From Symsagittifera roscoffensis (lineage: Eukaryota > Xenacoelomorpha > Acoela > Convolutidae): a DNA stretch of 60,000 nt. The stretch is from NCBI RefSeq assembly GCF_963678635.1, contig NC_087063.1, positions 14,329,006 through 14,389,005 on the forward strand. The letters run 5' to 3'. Positions 54,220 to 60,000 of the stretch are shown piece after piece. A program made the translations under genes and the position numbers. Within the stretch, counting starts at the first letter, position 1; the number at the start of each line of letters is the position of its first letter. Below the pieces are notes generated by a model, which saw only the letters and a list, made by a program, of their open reading frames with translations, ran no database searches and was not told the DNA's origin.

Positions 54220-54786
54220 TGTAGTAGTAGTAGTAGTAGTAGTAGTAGGGCTTTTGTGCTCGTAGCACAAGGGGTTTCCCCCTTTCAGTTTTTCGTTCTA
54301 TAGTGAAGTTTTGCTTCTACAGTCATTCATTGTGCAATCGCAAGCAATTAGTTGTTATATATGTTTCACTAGTCGAGGTGTATTGGAACCTAATCCAAAC
54401 TACATATTTTATTATTCATAATTTAGACATTAAATCACTTTAATACTAACCAATCACAATCCATCTAACTAACTATCCACTTATTTGTAAGTGCTGAAAT
54501 TACTTGTAATTTCAGCACCAGAGAGATTTGAATTTAACTTAGAAAAAAGTTGACTCTTTCCGAGTACTTCAACAGCCGCAACAATACCAGTATACTCTAG
54601 ATCTATTGAGCATAGCAGAGACTAGTTAAACACCCTGAGACTAGTAGTATTAAGAGTAAGATTAGGATCGGTATTAGACTAAGAAGTTGCACGAATCTAT
54701 CCGGCCGAAAATAAGATAGCGTGACGAGCAGACGGTGTACCCTATCCGAAATTACTCTATGAGTTAACCAAATCGGACATAACTCA
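54220..54786 (+). repeat. 5' LTR of the gypsy-like element
   Basis: Starts TGTAGTAGTAG (a GTA microsatellite of nine or more units) and ends ACATAACTCA two bases before a TGG. Contains a TTGTGCTCGTAGCACAA hairpin (about 54255) and TTATATATG (about 54355, possible TATA element). Left boundary set by the intron of protease 3. Only one LTR is visible, so boundaries are inferred from the TG...CA ends. Confidence 0.65.
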
Positions 54787-54788
54787 TC

Positions 54789-54808
54789 TGGTGCGACCAT
54801 AAGTCTCG
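54789..54808 (+). promoter_or_regulatory. Candidate primer-binding site
   Basis: TGGTGCGACCATAAGTCTCG directly after the proposed LTR end. The TGG start fits a tRNA CCA end. The match to a particular tRNA was not possible. Confidence 0.45.
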
Positions 54809-56049
54809 AACAAGACCTTAAAAAACAAATTAGCTTAGAATTAACAAAAATTAGATTAGAAATTAGACAAAAAACATTTTCAAAATGTTATACGATAACA
54901 ATTTAATCGAATGGTCTCTCCGACTCAATAGATCCAAACCACTCTTCCGAACAATACTAGAACAACGACGTTTTGGACTCAGAGCACGGACAAGAAACGA
55001 CATACGACTACGGAGAAACTTACCAAATAGTTTCATGATAGTACGGCAAAAGCCACAACATACTTTTATATTTAGAGTCATACCAGCAATGAATATAGAT
55101 TTTCATTCGCAAACTTAGAGTTCATGAAGAAAAATCTTCACTGCATTCAACAGGCGCTAAATAAATTATTATTGTTCAATAACGATTGATAAAAACATCA
55201 CTAATCGTTCCTTCAACTGCATTACTATATAAAAATTATATGAAAAATAAAATATTAAAAATACAAAAAAATTAGTAGTATGACAATAAATTGTTAGTAA
55301 ATATCATTCATCTTGTTGTTCCAGCTTCATCACCTAAACATAACAGCCATCATAAATAAACTAACTTCATCAAAACTAAAAGTCACAAATTGTTATTTCA
55401 AAACTTTTAAACTTTATACTTTCTAAATCTAAAAACTTTTTAAATCTAAATACAGATCATCAAGGCTTATCCTTGGATCTCATTTCATTTTCTATCCTTA
55501 ACTTAAATCCTGATCATCAAGGCTTAACCTTGGATCAACAGAACAATTTTGTTCTCCCCCACCCATCTATCAAGTGTCTAACGACCTCAAACGTCGATTC
55601 ACTCTCCAACCTTTTCAAAAGACCCAGGACTAACAGAAATTTTTCAAATATTAACCATTCAAATTAGGCTAAACAGTGAAGAACTTCGGTTATTCATCCT
55701 TCACTTGACCCCCTCCTCTTATACGACCCAGGATAGATCATAGACTTAGTAAGTTTAAAATAGTATCTAACGAACTACTCGCGTTCTAATTATACCTGAA
55801 CCTTCTGGATCGATTTACTATTCTCCAGCCCTTGAACACAATCACTACCCCTAAGTAAGATTAAGTAAGTTAACACCTTAGCTTATATTAGTCACAAGAA
55901 AGTATAATCATTCTTCGGAATCGATATATCTTTCTCTCCAACCCTGAATAAAAAGACCCAGGCTAAGCTAACCAAAAAATCGTAAGGACTAACAGTCTAG
56001 GAAATAGAAACCACTTACAAACAACCTTGCATCCATCATCCAAAACCTT
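54809..56049 (+). other. Leader of the gypsy-like element, no confident gene
   Basis: About 1.2 kb, AT-rich, with short frames of 64-77 codons (54885-55118, 55473-55667) lacking domains. GATCATCAAGGCTTA-CCTTGG occurs twice (about 55456 and 55512), and GACCCAGG occurs at least three times (about 55621, 55726, 55963). Packaging signals would be expected here, but none can be assigned. Confidence 0.45.
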
Positions 56050-56460
56050 ATGTCACTAAAAAATTTAGGAAATAAACAAACAATTGTCATACACAATTGT
56101 CAAATTGAAAATCAAAAATACGATCTTGTTATCACCCCGCATACACAAACAACCGATATATATACACACAAAACGGCAAACACTAAAAAGAACAATTAAC
56201 GACAAATAACACGAAAAAGATTTTCAAAGAACCGAAACGCATTTTCCGACTCAGAAGTCAGTAGTCTCGACGCACTATACAAAGTAGAAGATTCAATAAA
56301 TCAATCTTATCCGGTTCAAGACTCAGTATATTTTTCAGACTCAGAAACAAATACAATCGCATCGAAAAAAGGAAAAAATAGAATAAAAAGAAACATAAGC
56401 ATAAACCAGTACATCTGTACAAATGGAGTCAACCAATTAGACATATTAACAACTATTTAT
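56050..56460 (+). pseudogene. Gag N-terminal segments upstream of 56482, same frame, split by TAA
   Basis: ATG at 56050 opens a frame (MSLKNLGNKQTIVIHN) that meets TAA at 56197-56199, then stays open for 87 more codons without any ATG (SDSEVSSLDALYKVED and similar acidic Ser-rich sequence) to TAA at 56461-56463. The frame is the same as the downstream gag. The ATG-less open stretch is hard to explain unless it was once part of a longer protein or is reached by readthrough. Confidence 0.5.
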
Positions 56461-56481
56461 TAACAGTCATCAAACGAAAAG

Positions 56482-57693
56482 ATGATCAGCCCCACTCAAA
56501 GTGACGAAAGCATAGATCACGAACAAGCATTCCCTTTTGTCATAGACTCAGATACTGATAGAGGACAAGTAAAATTTTGTAAAAATTTACTCATAAGTTT
56601 ATTTGAACCAGGAACCAGTCCATGTAAAACAGAATTTCCAGATGTAAGAATAAAAAGACAACTAATAGATCACTATATAAAAGATATCGCAAAAATAACA
56701 CAACAATACGGTATCTACACTATAGGAATCTGTACACCAGAAAACAAGAAATACGTTCTTCAAACAGATGATCTTGATCTCGAATTTTCAAAAGTATTCA
56801 CCGACTATATTAAAAATATACAGTACCATAACTCACAGAGAGCAAACTCAATATTCACAAATGAAGTTTTTGCTATAATATACACAAATTTAAATATATT
56901 AGAAACAACAGAATCCCAAAGTACATCACCACCTCAAACATCTAGACATACCAAATTTAGAAATGAAATCACTGCATTTTCTACATTTTTATACGCAATC
57001 CACGAACAATCAGATTATGTCTGGGACCCCGATTGGTCTCATCCATTATTTATACACTTCCCAAGTGCTATTTCAAGTCAAGCAATAGATACAATATCTA
57101 TTCACCTGAATTATATAAATATTATACCATTAACAATTGACACCACACCTCTAAATTATAATTCATTTTTGCCTGAAACACAAAATAATACTTTAAATTC
57201 AACGGTTATACAAAACGAAAACCTCAATGGAATTCAAAATCCTACACAACAAGATATTCAAGCACCATCACAGGTCATAAATGAAGAAATTGTACACACG
57301 ACAGTAACAACTACACAACAAAGTGCTTCACCAATACATCCAAATTTCACAACACCAAAAAATTATAAGGTGACATCACCACAAATAACATTACAATCAA
57401 CTGTAAAACCTTCAGCCACTTTAGCCCCTAAATTTTCACATATGGATTATCAAACATATAGACCTATGACAAGACCACCAAGACCACAGAGAACATTCAC
57501 GAGAAACAACTTTGCAGAACACAATTATAACTATACACACCCACCAAGAACAAACTATTCACCACGAAAACCTAATAATAATCATATATATTCTCGCAAT
57601 TGGGATAGACCAATGACATCCAACAATTCAGTAAATTTTCAACCAAATCAACGTCCTACACAGGATTACAGTGAAAATTACCCCTTTTTTTAA
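56482..57693 (+). CDS. Gypsy-like element, gag N-terminal segment (403 codons)
   Basis: Begins MISPTQSDESIDHEQAFPFV, 18 bases after an in-frame TAA. The first about 220 residues are mixed and globular-looking (LISLFEPGTSPCKTEFPDVR; FTDYIKNIQYHNSQRANSIF). The last about 180 are Asn/Gln/Thr/Pro-rich and then Arg-rich (RPPRPQRTFTRNN). It ends at TAA 57691-57693, and the next codons in the same frame are CAA AAT and then 76 open codons into the capsid segment. No known domain recognised. Extra N-terminal gag domain or separate accessory protein both possible. Confidence 0.65.
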   Translation: MISPTQSDESIDHEQAFPFVIDSDTDRGQVKFCKNLLISLFEPGTSPCKTEFPDVRIKRQLIDHYIKDIAKITQQYGIYTIGICTPENKKYVLQTDDLDLEFSKVFTDYIKNIQYHNSQRANSIFTNEVFAIIYTNLNILETTESQSTSPPQTSRHTKFRNEITAFSTFLYAIHEQSDYVWDPDWSHPLFIHFPSAISSQAIDTISIHLNYINIIPLTIDTTPLNYNSFLPETQNNTLNSTVIQNENLNGIQNPTQQDIQAPSQVINEEIVHTTVTTTQQSASPIHPNFTTPKNYKVTSPQITLQSTVKPSATLAPKFSHMDYQTYRPMTRPPRPQRTFTRNNFAEHNYNYTHPPRTNYSPRKPNNNHIYSRNWDRPMTSNNSVNFQPNQRPTQDYSENYPFF

Positions 57694-57927
57694 CAAAATA
57701 AAAATAAGCCACAAAAACCCCACTATACGGATTATGTATCATCCGATGATGATCATTTACCTGATATTTTTGAACCATACCTACAAGAGTACCGACCACG
57801 AAAACCACAACGTACCCAATATAAAAGAATTTTCCCTGAAAACCCACTAGATTTTCAAGACCAACAACCACAAGTTTCCACTTCATATAATACACAATTT
57901 TTTCAACCAATACCAACACAAAACCCA

Positions 57928-59820
57928 ATGACTATGCATTCATATCAACCAAATCAAATGCAAAATGAAATCCCATTACCATATTATTTACAACAACATG
58001 AAATCACAAAAAATCAATTAACAAATTTTTCACAAATGCCAAACGCCGCAGAGTCATTACAAATGACGATAAACCCATATCTCATGGGAGGATCATCAAT
58101 AACATCAAATAAACCACTCATGGTTTTTACAGGAACAGACCCTGAATACTCAGTAGAAGATTACTTAAACGCAGTCACAGCAAATTTAATTCTAAATATA
58201 GGACCTGAACCAATAAATACACCACTCCATCAAAATTGGATACATCGCCGCACAGCGTTAATACAAACGACATTAGACGGCGCAGCACAAAAGTGGTTTT
58301 CAGTACTACCTATAGAAATAAAATCAGATTGGAAAAGATTCACACAAGAATTTTCAAAAATGTTTGATTCTGAAAGAAACAAACAACATCAAAGAGTTTT
58401 ATGTAATGAAATCAGAAGATTACCAAATGAAACAATAAAACAACTAGCAGTCAGAATCGAAACACTAGTTCGAAAAGCATATTCACTTAATACGCATGAT
58501 TACAAAAACACAAAAATGACAGAAATCTTAATGATGACCTTAACACCACAATTAAGAAAAATTGCAATAAAGAAAAGAGCATCTCATCCTCCCTCAATTC
58601 GTGAACCTGATTTAGATTTCAGAAAACTAGTCGATAAACTAGAACAAGAGATCACAATGAAACTCGAAGAAACCGAAAACTTGAAATTACAATATGTTAA
58701 TCACATCGAAACAAAAACTACACACATAAACAATATACAAGAAACAGATATAGACCTATCTGAAAAAATCACTGAAATTTTAAACATCTATGAAAAGAAT
58801 CCAAATTGGAAAGGCAAACCATCTTTTAAAAAATGGTGTAATTATTGTCGACGATACGGACACAGTATCTCAGAATGTAGACAAAAACAGCAAGCTAACC
58901 AGAATAAACCTTCAAAACACAAGGAACCAAACAAATCATTTTACCAATACATGAAAAAAGACCAAAAATTACCAAACAAAAATGTATACAGTAATAATAG
59001 CTCTGGAAAACAACTTCCAAAAAATCAAAACTATTCTCGAAATCAATCACCACATAACTCTAGTTATAGAGGTAGATCACCTGAACAAAGAAATTCAAGG
59101 AATTTTTCACAAAATAGATATAGTAGATCAAATAGTCGAAACAACTACCCACGATCAAACTCAAACTCGATGCAACAACAAACATCAAGTTACCAACCAA
59201 ACAGAAACAGAAGCTATTCAAACAATACATCACGAAATTCATCTTATAATAGAAATAGACACTATTCAAATAATAGGAACAGAAACTACTCGAACAACAG
59301 AAATAGAAGCTATTCCAACAACCGTAATAATCATCCAAACAATAGATCACGGAATAACTCATACAATAGATCAAACTATCATAGATCAAATAACAATCAA
59401 TACAATAGATCGAGAAACAATTCACAAAATCGAAATTCCAGTTATAATAACAGATACAGAAATTATTCACAATCACCACATAGGAATAATAATGGTTATC
59501 ACAATTCCCAATATCGACATAGAAGCAATACACCAAAACATCAAAGACAAATAAATCAAGTACAAACAAGCGAAGAAAAAACTTCAGACCCCCCAGGTAT
59601 CGATAACACAGAAAATATCGAATTACAAGTAAATCACATTAATTGCGAATCAACAGACAGTGAAAGCGATACAGATAATAATATCTTAATTAATATGATA
59701 ACTGTCGAAAATGACTACGAATCAGTCACATATGAAGAACCTTTTAGTTCACATATATACGAAAATCAACTAGAACTCCTTAACAATTATTATTTGGGAC
59801 CAAATGAAAATCCTACATAA
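57928..59820 (+). CDS. Gypsy-like element, gag capsid and nucleocapsid (630 codons)
   Basis: Frame is open from 57694; the first Met is at 57922 or 57928. Residues about 55-240 are a capsid-like helical region (MVFTGTDPEYSVEDYLNAVT, LDGAAQKWFSVLP, RRLPNETIKQLAVRIETLVR). A zinc knuckle CX2CX4HX4C (CNYCRRYGHSISEC) sits at about residues 304-317. Residues about 360-545 are a long Asn/Arg/Ser/Tyr-rich tract, and the C-terminus is acidic. Gag would assemble particles and bind RNA. Stop TAA at 59818-59820; the frame continues into pol. Confidence 0.8.
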   Translation: MTMHSYQPNQMQNEIPLPYYLQQHEITKNQLTNFSQMPNAAESLQMTINPYLMGGSSITSNKPLMVFTGTDPEYSVEDYLNAVTANLILNIGPEPINTPLHQNWIHRRTALIQTTLDGAAQKWFSVLPIEIKSDWKRFTQEFSKMFDSERNKQHQRVLCNEIRRLPNETIKQLAVRIETLVRKAYSLNTHDYKNTKMTEILMMTLTPQLRKIAIKKRASHPPSIREPDLDFRKLVDKLEQEITMKLEETENLKLQYVNHIETKTTHINNIQETDIDLSEKITEILNIYEKNPNWKGKPSFKKWCNYCRRYGHSISECRQKQQANQNKPSKHKEPNKSFYQYMKKDQKLPNKNVYSNNSSGKQLPKNQNYSRNQSPHNSSYRGRSPEQRNSRNFSQNRYSRSNSRNNYPRSNSNSMQQQTSSYQPNRNRSYSNNTSRNSSYNRNRHYSNNRNRNYSNNRNRSYSNNRNNHPNNRSRNNSYNRSNYHRSNNNQYNRSRNNSQNRNSSYNNRYRNYSQSPHRNNNGYHNSQYRHRSNTPKHQRQINQVQTSEEKTSDPPGIDNTENIELQVNHINCESTDSESDTDNNILINMITVENDYESVTYEEPFSSHIYENQLELLNNYYLGPNENPT

Positions 59821-60000
59821 ATCAACCAAGATGTACACAAAATTGACACGGAAAATTCATTTAATAAAAACGAAATGAAAAATTTAACCACAAGTCACAT
59901 ATATCAAAACGTACAAAAAGAACCGCCACGAGAAAAAATTTGGACAATCCCATTTCTTTTAGAAAGCCCAAAAAGCAAAGAATTTCAACCACCAGATCTT
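59821..60000 (+). CDS. Gypsy-like element, start of pol (protease region), cut by window end
   Basis: Sixty open codons in the same frame as gag, without a stop, reaching the window end with IWTIPFLLESPKSKEFQPPD. This is consistent with the lead-in to a retropepsin; the catalytic D-S/T-G would lie outside. In-frame placement after TAA suggests either a stop-suppression strategy or a nonsense mutation. Confidence 0.5.
   Translation, partial: MNQDVHKIDTENSFNKNEMKNLTTSHIYQNVQKEPPREKIWTIPFLLESPKSKEFQPPDL

Larger units (their letters stand above)
54220..60000 (+). mobile_element. Ty3/gypsy-like LTR element in intron 1 of protease 3, 5' part
   Basis: Order: 5' LTR (54220-54786), candidate primer-binding site (54789-), leader of about 1.25 kb, gag region in one frame from 56050 to 59820, then the first 60 codons of pol up to the window end. 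The composition is strongly A-rich on the coding strand, like many retroelements. The 3' LTR is outside, so age cannot be estimated. Relics of the same LTR type occur at 36960-37200 and 42250-42490. Assignment to Ty3/gypsy is from the gag capsid and knuckle style; pol was not seen. Confidence 0.8.

Noticed and set aside
58982-59569. Long second-frame (+) and - strand open frames over the gag tail
   Set aside because: They are mirror frames of the AAT/AGA/TCA-rich tract; the composition removes stops in several frames.
56050-60000. Genome-wide reassignment of TAA to a sense codon
   Set aside because: One element with four TAA codons is not enough, and decay or readthrough explains it; kept only as an option in the finding.

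Overview
The window is eukaryotic and animal. It has spliceosomal introns, split S1 serine-protease genes, metazoan BEL/Pao and Ty3/gypsy-type retroelements and hAT-like MITEs. It shows no bacterial features (no operons, ribosome sites or CRISPR). The AT-rich intergenic DNA full of poly-C/poly-G and poly-A tracts suits an invertebrate. A nematode is a possible but unproven guess.

Host genes: three related chymotrypsin-fold (S1) proteases lie in tandem on the + strand. Protease 1 shows exon 2 (8249-8336) and its last exon (22333-22768); its first exon must lie left of the window or be lost. Protease 2 has exon 1 (43413-43659), exon 2 (44135-44222) and part of exon 3 (44693-45014), then runs into a 200-N assembly gap. 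Protease 3 shows only exon 1 (53904-54141). Exon lengths and phases agree between paralogues: exon 1 ends in phase 1, and exon 2 is 88 bp and ends in phase 2. All three are split by, or abut, transposable elements.

Mobile DNA fills the rest. (a) 1-5393: a BEL/Pao element on the - strand, cut by the left edge, with gag, protease, RT, RNase H and the start of integrase. (b) 10567-18943: a second BEL/Pao element on the - strand with both LTRs, a 5-bp CCCCC target duplication and a primer-binding site. It sits in intron 2 of protease 1 and inside an older MITE. Its gag/protease segment is present three times in tandem (about 1.22 kb units). (c) 29280-33480: a decayed + strand remnant of the first BEL family, interrupted by a - strand reverse-transcriptase pseudogene (about 30640-32116). 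(d) 32984-43402: a 5.1-5.3 kb tandem segmental duplication that stops 10 bp before the protease 2 start codon. (e) 45583-46800: a gypsy RNase H fragment. (f) 54220-60000: a gypsy-like LTR element in intron 1 of protease 3, with LTR, a candidate primer-binding site, a long gag region and the first codons of pol. Its frame runs from 56050 to the window end and is broken only by four in-frame TAA codons.

Two MITE families, both with TIRs starting GGCTCTTTTTCC or GGCTCTTTTCCA and then poly-C, recur across the window. Clean 8-bp target duplications at two nested insertions point to hAT-type mobilisation. Other repeats are a 42-bp minisatellite (20469-20678), a 278-bp near-perfect palindrome (53163-53440), two AATCGATTATAAT-rich clusters, a G-tract region (28580-28761), a GAGCACGGTC repeat and several dispersed direct repeats around 47-51 kb.

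Most element ORFs are decayed. The proteases are the only host genes I can support. Translations and alignments were done by eye; no database search was possible.
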